This document shows, one piece after another, positions 1 through 14,000 of a stretch of DNA of 64,000 nucleotides. The position numbers were made by a program, and so were the translations under genes. Numbering within the stretch: the stretch's first letter is position 1; each line of letters opens with the position of its first letter. The notes under the pieces were generated by a model. That model made no database searches. It was not told where the DNA came from and saw nothing but the letters and a program-made list of their open reading frames with translations. Source of the stretch: Thamnaconus septentrionalis (lineage: Eukaryota; Chordata; Actinopteri; Tetraodontiformes; Monacanthidae); contig CM020502.1 in the NCBI GenBank assembly GCA_009823395.1, forward strand, positions 20,881,944 through 20,945,943. The letters run 5' to 3'.

Positions 1-474
1 CTCCTCTGCTCTTACTATTTTTTTTGCCCTTAAGCTCGGTCCCCGTTTCAATATTTACCACTTGAGCTGTTAGCAGTTTACGAAGTTCTCAGAAGTTCTT
101 TGAGATTCAAATTCCCCTCCATCTGACTGGTAGGTTATGTGCCAGGAGCAGAGAGTGGAGGGAAGGGAAATAATTAACCTTGAAATAGGAAGCAGATTAC
201 ACTGGGTGGAATTAACAAAGTCCATTTGACAACAAACTGACAGCTAGCGGGAGGTAGCGCTGCATAGCGCGCAGGTGGCTCTCACAGCAAACGCGCTTCG
301 GGGCCGCGACTGCCAGCAATAATAAACTCAATTTACCGTCCAAACACAACTCAGGTTGGAAATGTTAACACTCCCAATGCAAATATGCATAGATTTCCCC
401 CCCTGATGACAAACAGATGAAACAGCTGGCGCGGCGCTACAGAGACTAAACAAATGTGTTGTTTTTACGTTTAG
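1..474. other. Non-coding DNA at left edge
   Basis: I see no exon of angpt1 on the minus strand and no other supported feature. By position this is probably the interior of angpt1 intron 6, because exons 7-9 are not visible here. Confidence 0.5.
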
Positions 475-643
475 GTAATAATTTCCTGTCGGAGAAGAGG
501 AGAAATAACAGCGTGTCACCGGGCGGATCGGGTTTTGGACACCCTGGATGCCGCAGCTAATGGAGAAGCCACAGAGGAGCTGTTGCGGAAGATGAATGAC
601 ATTCGGCTGAAACTTCTCAAACGTCGCCAGGAAACACTCTTTG
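475..643 (+). other. Candidate exon of an unidentified plus-strand gene or pseudogene
   Basis: A convincing acceptor (TGTTGTTTTTACGTTTAG) ends at 474. From 475 one frame is open to 723 and includes a protein-like charged stretch LDTLDAAANGEATEELLRKM and NDIRLKLLKRRQE. A second frame is open over the first part (NNFLSEKRRNNSVSPGGSGF) and then stops near 567. A weak donor (TTTG|GTTGTG) would end the exon at 643. I do not recognise the protein. It lies opposite to angpt1 inside or beyond its intron 6. It could be a real exon, a frameshifted pseudogene fragment, or chance. Confidence 0.22.
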
Positions 644-1790
644 GTTGTGAGGCAGGATGTTTTGCTCGTTGCACACTTTTGCCATTAATACTTTTGCAAA
701 TTAGCCAAAGTGTTCTGCCTTGAAAACATCACGCCAAGTGGCCCATTAAACTTGACATCAGAGGACTTTATTTATTAGAAATTTCAAAGTGTGTTAAGGT
801 GAAATCACATTGGAAAACGTTTTGAAACAACAACTTCCTCTGAATAACGATAAAGTCTGCTCGCTCGCGTGAGCTCTTTTTAGCATTTTTTTTTCTATCA
901 GAGTAAATGCATGTTTTATGGAAACCCATTTTCAAAAACGTGTTTTAAAATTTACTTGAACTTTTGTGGGAACGCACAATAACATTGGGATTAGGAAAAG
1001 AGGCGAGCAATCTCCCCAAGCAAAAAACAATCAAAAACAAAACCTGATATATTGCAGAACAGTATTAACGCCAGCATGAGGCGGTATTTTTGTTTTTGGC
1101 AATTATTGAAAAAAGACAGATTTTGTAAAAGCGATCCAACAAAGTTTTGGATCCAAAGCCGTTATGCGAAACCGCCTCCCAGAATCCCCTCCTACACGAC
1201 CGCTCCACCACACGCAGTGTTTGTCTTTCCACTTTAGCTTCCACGATGCGTCTTCTTTGCGTTCGATCGTCGGCAACGTCATCGAGTGCGAATCACATCG
1301 GCCAAAATTCACAGACTCCCGATGATGGACGGCGTCTCTCGGTGGTCGCTCCTCACACGTGTCATGTTCACATTTTGAAAAGTCGAGCGCTCGAGTTTTG
1401 CGCAAACATTTGTGATGGAGAACCCAATGAGGGAATATTTTGTTTCGGAGGACAGAGGTCTGAAGAGTGCAACCAGTGTATGAAATACAGGGGGGTCCGA
1501 CCCCCCGATTAACCCATGAGACCCCAAGAAAGCCTCCAAGCAAAATTTAACTTATTATTATATGTATGCATATATATATATATCAATACACGTATATATT
1601 GTACATATATATCATTGTCTTTAATGGTCACTAAAATGTCTTCAACATCATAAATTCTCAAAAATATGCATGCTGCATGCAGGAAATTTAGATTGGTATT
1701 AAGTAACAATCAGGAGGATGGGGATACACCCCCACCTGATATACTGGCGGATATTTTACACACCGATTGCAAGTGTGGGTCATGTCTCAC
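644..1790. other. angpt1 intron 6 (right part), no gene
   Basis: This is intronic sequence next to the exon 6 donor. It contains a short TA-rich repeat at about 1561-1613. Open frames at 1103-1543 have no recognisable domains and overlap each other on both strands, so I do not call them genes. Confidence 0.7.
1561..1613 (+). repeat. TA-rich imperfect repeat
   Basis: Alternating TA/TG blocks (TATATATATATATC, CGTATATATT, ACATATATATC) in intron 6. Confidence 0.7.
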
Positions 1791-1892
1791 CGTCTTGTAT
1801 TCCTTCCACGTCCTCTGGAAGTCCAGGCTGCCGTCCTCCCTGCGCTGGATGACCGTCCACCCGCCGCCGGCCGTCTCCATGTTGCAATACAC
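1791..1892 (-). CDS. angpt1: angpt1 exon 6: fibrinogen-like domain, second segment
   Basis: The acceptor is CTCTCCTGTGTAG before GTGTATTGC; the donor is AAGACG|GTGAGA. The 102 nt (34 codons, phase 0) encode [20 protein letters not shown] and [28 protein letters not shown] is the hallmark of fibrinogen-related domains. The last codon is Thr (ACG) where angiopoietin-1 usually has Met and angiopoietin-2 Val before the GFG of exon 7. This is the last angpt1 exon in the window; I found no reverse-complement of a WLGN-type exon 7 between 1 and 1790. Confidence 0.95.
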
Positions 1893-3458
1893 CTACACAG
1901 GAGAGGAGAGCGAAAATCAGCAAAATGAGAGAATTGAGCAAATTGAGTGGGAGGAGTGTGGGAAAGCCGGCGCTCGGACGCTGATTGCACCCACAGGCCT
2001 TTGCATTTTATCGGTTATCTCGAGTCTTAAATAAAGATAACCCAGAGGGTTTTCCTAACGAGCAGGGGGAAACATTCCGACGTTCTTTGGCGACTCTCTC
2101 AGCGGCATTGACAAACAATGGGAGGCCGAGCGGACGACTGCTGTCGGACGCTCCTCGTCCTGCTAGCGGGTCATCCTCAGGAATGCGACGCACGCAAACG
2201 CGTCCTCGCCGAACCCGACGAGCGGCTCCCCGGAGAAGTTCCTCGTCGGGGAGCTTCGACACCGCAGGATCAAACGAGCAGGGGGTCGGGGGTGGGGTCG
2301 GGGGGTGGTCCCTGGGTGCAGCGTGGCCCCTTGACCCTTCAGACCCGGATGTGTGAAAGCCGATAACGCGAGTCGGGTTGTGTGTGGGGGGGGGGGTTGG
2401 GGTGGAGCAGTGGAGTGGAGAAGGTCCACGGCCTCGGTCAGCCCATACAGCTGAACACACATTGGACGGCCTGGCTATAATTAAAAGAAGGATCTTTGAC
2501 GAAGCTGTTTTTTTGGCCCAGTAAGAAGCTCTGGATTGCAAAAAAAATGCAAAACTTGCACGGTGATTTTAGCGGATCTCAACATCAAACAATATTCATT
2601 TGCACTACTAAAAAAAAAAATGAAACATGGATTTTGTGTTTATTGTGAACTCTGGATGATGCCATATCCATACTAACAAAAAATGAAAATGTATCGCTAT
2701 CACTTTGAGAAAATTCAAAAAAGAAAAATCGCAATAAATGTTTTTTTTCAGAATTTCCAATTTTTTTTTCCTCTTTTATGCAAAATGTGGAGTCGCCACA
2801 CATACACAAAGCACAAACCTGACACTGGCCTCACTCCCCGACCCTACCACTCCTTCACCCCCCCACTCTCAAAGCTGCCAGGCTGTATTTTAAGCCCTCC
2901 GCCTCAACGCTCCTGCTGCAGCTCGCCGCCGTCATTCACACTCATCACCCTCCATCAGGGGCGTTTGGGCGTCGGAGGGCAGGTGAGAGCGGCCGCACGA
3001 GCGCTGAAAAAGTCAATGTTTTGTTTTTTCCCCCCATGCGTTCAGGGGGCCCGACAGCTGGCTGTGAGCTTTGCACCTTTCTGGTCTCCTGGGGGTTGAT
3101 CTGGATGTTGTAGACCCCGTTTTTATGGATGCCGGCCTGGTAGAGGTCAGCGCAGTCGCGGAACTTCTTCTCCTCGTCGGCGACCTTTGTGCTGTTTGGC
3201 ACCACTGGCGGGAGGAGAACGGAAAACAGCGTCAACATTCTTCCATTGTCTTTCGCGACCGCCGTGGCACAGAATAGTGGACAAACTATTGTCATAGCCG
3301 GTTATGTGACAGGGTGCCACCACAACACTGTTATTACAGCTGTCTTATTCGACCCAGTTTCAGGTCTTTATTTTCCACTCTGGGGCAAACACAAACACTG
3401 AGAGCAGCGCATTTGCCTCTTTGTTGGAAGAAGTGAAATGGTGTGCACTGAACATAAC

Positions 3459-3509
<51 letters not shown>

Positions 3510-4987
3510 CCATATTTTTTTCACATGTACTGTGAAAAACCCCCCCAAAAGGTTGAAAATTCCAGATCTGTGCATCCTGGAGGAAAAGCTTTCAAGTCTG
3601 AAGCAGAAGCTGGGCGACGAGGCCTCACGGCGAGTATTTCCTGACAGCCACATCAAACCTTTGTCACCTGTCAGGATGAAAGAAGATGAAAAAGAAAAAG
3701 AGCCAATTCATCGGGACGATGCCTCACTTGGCGAGGAGGCCCGTTGCCTCCGACGCACCAGCTGCATCCATTTCCATCTGCGGATAATTAAGGCGGCACT
3801 ATTTTGAAACCAAGCAAGAGGGCCGAGGACAAAATACTACAAGCTATAAATTTCAAGTTCCTGTTATAACAAGTGGTTTATATTTACCTTCCGAGCCCTT
3901 GTTATACTGATGGAAATTCCTTCCGATTTTTCTTTTTTTTTTTTGCCCCGCTCCCTCGATCCCCCCTCCCTCCACTCCCTCCTTCGCGCCGTTTATCTCG
4001 GTTTTCACTCTGTTGTTTTTACTGTTGGGACTGTTGAGTCAAAGAGGGCGTCTGCTGGAAAAGTGAAATGTGTCAGCGATGCTTTAGCCTCCACTTTGAT
4101 CCCCCCACACCCCCCCGATCCCCCCGACGCCCCGACCCCGGTGCACGAGGCCCCTCCCCCACCCCAGTGGAAGCCGGCTGCTGCTTGTTTGGCCGCGCTT
4201 ATTGGAACATTTTGACAAAGTATTGGGTGTCGGCGACATGCACCCCCCGCCGGGGCAGGTTGACGGGGTTTGCCGCTCTTCAATTTGCGCCGTCAGGGGG
4301 TCAATTTGGCCCCCCGCCCCCAGGGCCGGAGGACAGCGGGGCACATTAAGGAGGCCACGGGGATCACCACAGGGGCTTCCCTGCCATTCCGAGAGCACAA
4401 TCGGAAAAGTCGGCGCTCGACGGCGAGAGCAGGAACGCCCAAAAACAGCTTGCCGCCGGGCTCGAAAAATATTATTTACATTTCTCTATTATTATTATTT
4501 ATTTGCTGGCAAACATTTAGTGGCTCAGCGGGGACTCGTTTTCGGTAGGGGGTTCATGTGAAAAGATCAGCGGGGCTCGGGGTGTTTGCATAAATCAGTA
4601 CCCTTGCCAAATGAGACCCAATACTGAAAAAAACCAAAGGGAGAGTGAGTGATGGAGCTAAATGGAGCGCGGCCGGCACATCGCGGCTCCCACGCGGCTA
4701 CAATCCGTCTCCAAATGCCGCCGAGAATTGGAGCGATCCAATTTATGTATATATTGAAAAAAAAAAAAAAGTTAAAAAAATAAAAATACATTAAAAAAAA
4801 AAGTGGGAAGCAATTCCCAGGATACACAGCGCCACCAGAGAGCGTCACTTTTAACTCCCACAGTGTGTTCCCGCAACAATGGCGCGCACTGTGTCTTCAC
4901 ATGTCGTCTGCCCTGGACATGTGAAGAGGATTGCGGTTCTGGATAATGTGTTCCAAACATCTATCCCACTTCCTTTACAATACTGCT

Positions 4988-5051
<64 letters not shown>

Positions 5052-8000
5052 CGCTGCCGATGATGAACGATGGTATAATTGCACCCGGCGGATGGGGCTT
5101 TTCTAAAAATAACACAATAAGGAATTTGTATGTGAACCATAGCTATAAAAGCACCACTGCCGCTCTGAATTAGGATTAAAAATTCATCTTTTGTCTTTCA
5201 GCCTGACCGTCATTGGCTGTGATAATGGCTGTTTTCAATTTTACCAAAAAGCGGCAGAGTGATGGAGGACAAAAAAAAAAAAACCAACCATGGAGCCAGC
5301 GATAGTGTGCGCGCAATAAATTAAGCGACACTGAATAAAAGTTAGATTTATGGTCCCACGTTATAGCCATTTTTAGATCATCTTTCCAGAACTCCAGTAG
5401 GGCAGTCTTGCACAACCTTCATATTTAGCCCTTTGTTTACATCAGCAAAATTGATCAATTTCTGCTTTAAGGGAAAGGTGCCTTCGGTGACGTCTGTAAG
5501 GGTCAATTTCCAGAGTAGATTTTTTTTTTTTTTTAAGGCATGCGTTTTCGGAAAAATGGAACAAACAACAGAAGGAACAGAAGTGGATTTTTCTAATTTC
5601 TGAGAAGTTCACCGACTGGCTGGACGTTTTATTATCAGGAAATTTTGCGAGCATATGGGACCTTTAACCGCTTGACTGAATGCCTTAAATTGTCAGGATT
5701 CCTTGTTCGGTACTTTTCTTCTGCAAAGGTCACTGGGGCACTCAAAATAAATACACGTCCACTTTTAGTGGTAGCAAAGCACGCAAAACTCATTTTGGTG
5801 AGCAAAGCGTAGAAAAACAGAAAACAAAGGAACAAACAAGTAAAAAAGCAGCCATTTTGCAATACTGCAATTAAAAACAAATCTGGCCTGGCTCGTGTAG
5901 CGCAGTTAAAAATACAAAAAAAAAAAGAGAAGAAAGTTTTACGAGGCTGTCAACTTGATCCGTTTTGTGCGAAACCCTGAAGTAATTTCGTCTGTCGTCG
6001 GATCTGAGCAAACGATTGTAATGAAACGATGAATCTTTTTCATTTTGCGGTAAAAACGGAACGGCGCTTGGCAGCCGCGGGGTTCGGCGCTCCAGATCTC
6101 GGGTCTAGTGCCGTCTACAACAGTGTTTGGCTTGCTTGCGGAACCAGCGAAGTGCGGAGAGTGATTGAAGCCCAAACGAGAGCATGTGGACGTATCGTAG
6201 AAACTTCAAAAGAAGGCTGGTGGCTACGTCTAGTGTCCAAAGGAGAAAAAAAAAAAAAAATCTAAAATAAACCTTCAACTAAAAGCCCGGGTAGAAATGT
6301 TTCCACGTCTTCAAGGGCAAAAACGCTCACTTTCGACAGCAGGGAGACGTCGGACAAAGCAAACAAACAAAAACCTCGACAGGAACACGTGGTCATGTGA
6401 TCACCTAGCGACCCCACACACCCCCGCAACTCCCATCTCACCCCTCAGGAGCCATTACGTCCTGACTTATTGGAGCCGGGGTGAGAAGAAGGCGAGACCC
6501 CCTGACCCGCACACCAGCCCGAACCTTCATCAGCGCCGCCGAGGAGGAAAAGACCAACCACAGCGGCGGCCACGTTCCATTTCTATCCCCTCTCATTAAG
6601 GCCGTCACCAGTCACGGGGAGGAGGTGAAGGCGGAGGAGGAGGAAGGGCGTCCTGCTACACTGACCCTGCTGACACCGAAAACACGGGGAGAAGGTGACG
6701 GCTTACAGGGAGCGACGTGCTAAAAAAAACGAAAAAGAAGAGCTTGTCAAAGGTGCGCAATCCCCCAGATTCCACTCGCTGAAAAGCAGACTAAACAAAT
6801 TCAGAGCAAACACGAAAACCTCCGGCAAAACAAACCCAGAGCATGTGCTAATCATGCACAGTAGTTAACCGCTCGCACTGGCTTTGACTTTCCTGTCAGA
6901 GGGTCTCAGTGGGAACCTCACAACTGAAGCTAGCGTCTCCACCCGCTCGTTTTGCGTCCCAAGTGAAGGAGGTAAACGAGTTCACGGCGTTGGACTGGAA
7001 ACACGAGGGGCTCTGAAGCCACACTGGGGTCAAACAGGAGGTTTCCCCAGTCTCGTATTAACAGAGGGCGAGGGGGCAGAGGAGGAATAAAGCCAGCTTG
7101 TCGGCGTTTTGGCACGACGGACGATTACCAAGTACAAGCACGAGCAGCGGGCGTTTGCGAGAGAGGAAAAAAGGAAGGATAACAAATTAAAAAGAGCACC
7201 ACGCTGGTTTACAAGAGAAGCCGAACCTACTTAAAGAGTCGCACGCCGGGTTACAAAAAGAATCGAGTTTCTCTCTTCGCGCTGCCTCTGCTGATGCTGG
7301 AGTTCAATAGGCATCGCTGTGTCTCTCCCCCTGCGGATCGAGTTGACAGAACCGCGGCCATCACGACGGGAAGATTTTGAAAAACTCCTCGACGTATCGT
7401 AGAGGCAACATCTGCACGATTTGAAAAAAAAAAAATGAAAAGAAAAAAAGGCCAATCAAAAACAAGTCGAATGCTGCCTCACGGTTTGAGCGTCGAGGTC
7501 CAACCCGCAAAGGTTCATTTTGAACTCTGCGGTTATTTTTGGGGTCACCCAAGAAGCGCTGGTGAAAAAAATTTGGACCAAACTCGGACCAGAGCAACTG
7601 CAGGTATTGTGTTCTCCTCCACTACGTTGAAAGACAAACACGGAACTGGCTCCATCTGGCCGGATCAAGGCTGCACACAGAGGACGTGACCTGTGTTGCA
7701 TTAGGATTTGCAAGGGGACGCAGCAATCAGCAGTTCTGGCTGGCAGGTTATACTGAAGCTAAATGCTAACGTCAGCCGGCGAGTCAATGAGGACAAAAGT
7801 TGAAATTTGCGCAACTTTGTTTTAAAGGTCCAGTATGTAATATATGACTTATATTTATATTTTTTAGTCTGGTAAAAGCTTAATATACTGCCCATAAGTG
7901 CATTAAATCAAGTGTATACTCGTAGTACAATAAGCAAGGGTTTTGCTCCCAGTTAGCTGCCATCTTGCACTGCCATATTTCTAAGGAAGCCTGGTGTGGA

Positions 8001-11000
8001 CAATTTGGCTGCCTGACAGTGCATTTTGTATTTAGGGTGAACGCTCACGTCCTCAAATAAACCAATAGAGAAAAAGGTTGACGAGGTATCCAGGTTTGGT
8101 TCTGGAGGCCAATGTAGTTTACTGGCATGCTCAGGAGCGCCAAGAACAACTTTGCTACTTTCAGTGTTTCAGGAGGCTGCATTTCATATATGAAAGAAAT
8201 AATGTTCAGTGAAGGTGTAACACATCCAAAGATGGTGAATTAGGCTCATTAAAATGACTAAAATACATACTTTTCTTTTTCATGTGACAAAAATACGCAG
8301 TTCAAGTACTCACTCATTTGTGATGTCACAAAGGGCACTGTTGCCACTCCGATACCTCCACCAGGTACTGCCAGACGTTGTGAGGGTAAAAACAGTGGGC
8401 TAAATGAGTGGTTTTCTTGAGATGTGATGAGAAATTGCACTTTTTAAAGGATTGTTGTTGACTTAGGAGAGGCCGTGTGACCTTTTAACCTTGCACGGCG
8501 GATGGATCACATCGATTTCAACTCTAAACCCTCGCCCACCCGTCTTGCCATACCCCCAAGAGAGCAATTTTCAAGCGGTCTTGATTTCGCAACCCATCCT
8601 CTTCCTTCATGGAGAAACAAGAGGAAAGCATGAGAGAGGTTGCGGTGGGATGAAACTCCGAAGAGGCAGCGCCAAGAAGAAGAGGACAAACCGCGGCTGC
8701 TGCTGAACAGATCAGCTTAAATGCTGCCACAGTGAGTTGTAAGAGAACTGAATGTCGATTTCAAATTAAAAATAAGAAGAAAGTGAAGACTTTACTCAGA
8801 CATCTTAGTCAATAGACTTACTTTTTCCTGAGAAAGTTAAACCTGGCTAAGCTACAAAAATGGAAAGAAATTCAGGGCAACAGACACCATCTGCTGTTGT
8901 GCCAGATTCTGAGGTTCTAAAACCCTCAACGCGTGAGTCTACCTCCGTCCTTGGAGCAGAGGTTGAGCAGGTTATGGACCGTATCCATCATCTCCTGCTG
9001 TTGTCTCTGCAGGGCTGTGCTGTTTCCTGTCGCGCGGCTCAACTGGGCTTCCAGCTCCCTGATGACCCCGCTCTGGCTCCCCACCAGGTCCTGCAGGCTT
9101 CCTTTCTCCTGCTTCAGCGTCTCCAGCTCCTCCTGGTGCCGCGTCTCCATTTCTGACATCTTCTGCTCCAGGAGACTGCAGGAGGAGGAGGATAGAGATG
9201 TCGGGGAACGTGTTTGTTGCGAAAGACGGGGAAGATGTTAGCGATTATCGTCTTTCATCGCCTCGAAATCCTCTGGAAAGTGTTTTGTTTTGGCGGATTT
9301 TTAATGGATTGGACATTGTTTTTGTTTTGGTCTTTCTTCGGGCGGAAACAAAGACCTGGTTACATAACATTAAACCTTTTGGTGGAGGGATCGGCCTGGT
9401 GCAAACGTGAAGTTCCGAAGGCAATGAAACATGTCCAACAACACTCACTGGAAAAGCATTGTTTGGTGCATCTTGGAGAGATTTACTGAAGATGGAAGTC
9501 AGACACCCCTTTAATCACGATGACACATATAACAAAATCCAACTTTGGAAAGCCATCAGTGAGAGTCTGTGTCAAACCTTTGACTCTGTTTACCTGATCC
9601 CGAGGCACAGAAAAGGAATTATGTTTCATTGGTTCATCGCTATTTGTCTGAAGATTCCATCCAGCATTTCACTTTTTTTTTTGTTTGTTCGACATCCAGC
9701 TGTCTGTTTACCTGTTCTTGTCATGCAGCTTGCTGATCTCATTGGTCTGGATCATTAACTCCTTCTCCAGCTTGTTGGTGGAAAGAGAGTTTTCCAGCAG
9801 CTGGATCTCTAGTCGGGACGTTTGGTTCAGAACCTGCAAAAAAAGAATTAGAGTGCAAAAGAAAACATGACGACTCCTCACAAGCTGTTTGAAGTCAAAC
9901 TTTTCTGATGCAAGTGAGAAAGCAGGGAATGCAGAAAACAGTACAAAACTGCATTTCAGCTTCGCTGCTGCGATTTACTCTGCAAACAGTTCCTTTTTGC
10001 AGTGCCACTGCTACCTTCACCTCCCCCTCCCCCACCTCAAACTCCTCCACATAAACATTTAGTGAATGCTGAGTCATAAACCTCAAAGACTTTGGAAGGG
10101 ATGAGTATACATAGCGTCGGTATTGTTCTTGGCCACAGCTCTGTAAGCCTCATCAGGGGCCAGTCGGACATGAGATAGCCGGGTTTATGGAGTGTGGAAT
10201 AGAGCCTGCAGGACGTGGGGGGGCACAACGTGTATTGGCTAATAAGGAGCGGTGGAGAAAATCTCCCAGAGGCCTGGTCCTGTCTGGTTTTTCAGGATGT
10301 GTCATGGCACTGCGTTGAAATTTATCTTGGATGCTGTCATGGACTTGCGGCCCACTCGTGGAGCGCAGACTGGTCAATGACGCAATTATGTTTTGACTCC
10401 AGCCGACCACATCATTTTGCCCAACGGCACCTTTCTGGAAGAGGCTAAAAGCTGCAGAATGTACGACGGAAAAGCGAAGGTGGCGCTGAAAATGGTGGGA
10501 ATTAACACAAGAAAGCTGCACAAAACTGGTGATGCTAAAAATTCTAAAGCGAAAACAGGGTATTGTTTGAGATTTAAATGCCAAATGAAAATGATCCGAA
10601 ACAAAACAGAGCAAATTGGCAATGGCAATTTTTGGTAACTGCATTTTATACAGTGTGATAATTAGAGCTGCAGCCATTGGTTGCTTTTGCAATTGATTAA
10701 TATAGTTATAATTATTATTGATTATGTTTTGCTATCGTGAAGCAAAGTAAATGATGCGATCATGTATATATATAGTTCCCAAATCAGTAGTTTATCGATT
10801 TATTGTTTCAGCTCTAGTAGTAATTTAAAATGGCTTAATGGCATTTTACAGACACAATAAATCAAAACTATAAGAAATAAGACAGTAATATAATAATAAT
10901 CCAATGATACACAATAATCAGCATAACATCACTAGCACCTCCCACTTCAACGAACAACTGTCAACCGCCATCGCACAGCTGAAAGTGCAATGCCAAAAAA

Positions 11001-14000
11001 CTATATATCTCTCTATCTCATTTGCACTGGAGCAATATTTTAGAATTAAAAACAAACGAAACAACAACAACAAAGCATCCGAGAGTCCTTACCTGCGTTT
11101 CCACGTCAGTCAGTTTGCGCGTCTGCTCAGCCGTCTGGGAGAGAAGGTTGGTGCCCATTTCCAACATGGCCGCCGTGTGGTTGTGCACGGCGCTCTGCTG
11201 CAGTTGAGCCATCTCGGCCTTCATGCTCTCCTTGATGTAGTTCTCGATCTGCGAAACACAGCGAGAGGCAGAGGAAGATTGACGGGCCTGATTCGGGCAC
11301 TGATTCGACGCACGGTTCAGTGTTCAGCCAAATTTTCTTGGCACACCTCGTGTGATTGTACTCCATACATAAATATTAACAAACCAGCACATGCTCAACA
11401 GTACAACTGTGTGACCCCCAAATAATAAATGTAGAAATATTTTCCGCAAAACGAAACATCACGGACGCTTTGAAACACAACATGCCAGATTGCTTTTAGA
11501 CAACTTCATGTTGAGTCCTGCTGCAGCGTAATTGGACCGGAGTGATTTCAAACTCACTGCCTGTAATCACAAAGCCCTGGCAAAAAGAACGACGTTTGAA
11601 AACAAGATTACGTAGCTTTTAACCGAAAGAAACATGAGGGCCAATACCCTTTGGTCTTAAAAATTCAAATAACTGTGTACGGTATTGTCCGTCGTAATAA
11701 AGATGCATGAGACCGAAGATGCAAACTTCTGTGCCTTTGTGAATTGTGGGACAGCTTGAGCGAGGAAGTGGATCAGCCAAGAGGGCTAGAGACAGATGCG
11801 GGTGGTTAACGCGAGTTGGAAGAGGCACAGTGGACAGTGATGATGGGATGAATCGTAAACTGAGGCTTTTGTAGGTGGAACTGGTGCTTTGTCTCGAAAT
11901 GCAATGAACAATGGCAATTCATGTGGCATTACATGGTTTAACTAAATTTATATAGACCATCTGTGGATGGTCAATGAATGTGTTTTTTATTTACTAGATG
12001 TCTCTTTGACATGTTTCACAACATTTTTTGCGGGACAATAGCAAGACACTTAAATAATCAAAGTTACATATAAAGTTATATAATAAACACAAACCTCCCC
12101 CCTCACAAATAAGTAATAATGTCTTGGTTTTACAAAGCGCTTTTCAAGGCACCCAAAGCTCACAGCCAAACAGTCATTCACACGCACCACACTGCAGAAG
12201 TAAAGAGTGTGCAAAAATAAAACAACTGGTTGTGATAGAAGTTGGAGGCTCAGTCCATGACGTCAGAGGCCCTCGCAGATTATCAGATGGATCATTGTTC
12301 AAAACTACTGTAAAATGTTGGGTAAATGAGGTAAATATCATTTCAATAACATCCAGTGATATATGCATCAGTTGGTTTACTCCAAATTGTGCAGAGGGCT
12401 TTGAGACGCTTTTGGTTGTGATTTAGCACTGTACAAATAAAAGTTGATGGATTGCTTGATATATGCGAGACAAGACCAGCAAACATTTACAACTATGCAC
12501 TTGCACAACATATCAACAAAATCTCAGCGCAAATTTAAAATCAGTAACTGCATGATTGGAACTTGGAAACTAAATATTTGCTCTTTAACTGATGCCAGTT
12601 TTTTCAAGTCTGTCTGACCAGACTCCGGCCATGTCCACAGATCACAGAACTTCTTGTATGTCCTGGATACATTTGGGTTGAATAGAGTAATGGATGCAAG
12701 AGAAGGGAATTGTTCCACAAAATTCCTTGAGCACAAAGTTTGACAAATAAATCTGAATTTATTAAATGTCCACTATATAATATGTGTGCTCTCGGTTTGA
12801 ACAGGCACAGTGTTTATCCAATTTTTAAGCCAATGGGAAAGTCCATGTCCTTTTGATCTGAAAAAAAAAAGATATTGTTCGATTTTGGACTTGGCTCATC
12901 GATTGTTTTGCTGGAGCCAAAACAAATCAGGGTTTCGTTTCATACTGCTGTCCCTTTGCAACAGCCCTCATAAGCAGATTTCAAGTGGTCAGAGGTACAA
13001 GTCTGATCTTCGTTCCCAGGTTACTTCCAGAGACAGCACAAGTGGAGTAAAGAAGGCCCAGTTCAATTCTTTCCACCCCATCAATGGGGACACGTTGATG
13101 TGTTTATTACGTTAGCTGGATGGTGATTTATAATGGAGATGATTCACCTCCACTGACCATCCAGCCAAGCATAGACGTGTGCACGAGCCAAAAGTGACAC
13201 GGCTGACATAAAAAAGAAGCAGAAGATGATATTGGATAAAAATCACTTCCAAATGGTTGTGCGTGGCACTTATAAGTAATGTCATTTGTGGGAGGGAATT
13301 TAATTGAGTGAGTGAATGTGTCAGGAGAGCTCTCGCTGATTTCCATCACAGGACAACTGGGTGCAATTTATGTTCAATAAATGTCAGATTGGCAATTCAA
13401 AAGTGACCCCAAAAAGCTTTGTGCTGACTTATTTATGCAATTATTTGGGGATTATTTATAGATGCTCAAAAGCCAACTGCTTAAAACTGAACTGACACGC
13501 TTCAGTCAGTCCAAGCTTAATGGGTATTGTCAGAGTGGAGATAGATCGCTTGCCTGCAGAAGAGATTTCACTCATTGCCACGGGTCTGCCAAGTCAAATT
13601 AGCTTTACAATGTAATATCCTTTCTTGGCAGCGATATGAAAGAAAAGTGTAGCATTTTTTTGGCCCAGGTTCCTCCCGCATTACAGCTTCCCCCTAACTG
13701 TGAACTGCATTAAGGCTGATCTAAGTGTCACTTTCCACGCACCCTCCAATGGTCTGGCTGGAGAAAATGGAAAGAAAACAGGGAGTTTGGACTCCTCAAA
13801 GCCAGAGCGGTGATGGATTACTCTGTCTGATAATGAACCGTGGAATATGACTGTTTTTGGGAATGGTTTTTCAGTCCGTCGAGAAATGTCAAGCTCTCCC
13901 TCCTCTCCCCATGGCGTGGGCTGCTGTTGATAGTTTGTTTTTAATTATTCTATGTTTTTTTTTTTTTACAATGGGAACTGGGTCCACAATGTCATCTTGC

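Larger units (their letters stand above)
3205..8942. other. angpt1 intron 4
   Basis: The intron is about 5.7 kb. It holds a TAA microsatellite (3458-3509), a GA microsatellite (4988-5048), poly-A/T runs, and a copy of repeat family A (7824 to about 8222). Open frames here are low-complexity, such as the poly-Asn/poly-Ile frames across the TAA array, and are not genes. Confidence 0.85.

Noticed and set aside
2008..2541. 177-codon open frame, minus strand
   Set aside because: It lies in intron 5, is Pro/Arg-rich because of local GC content, and overlaps open frames in other phases.
3421..3807. Poly-Ile / poly-Asn open frames
   Set aside because: They are produced by the TAA microsatellite at 3458-3509.
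10153..10692. 179-codon open frame, minus strand, in intron 2
   Set aside because: It lies within a defined angpt1 intron, shows no homology I recognise and runs into a repeat element.
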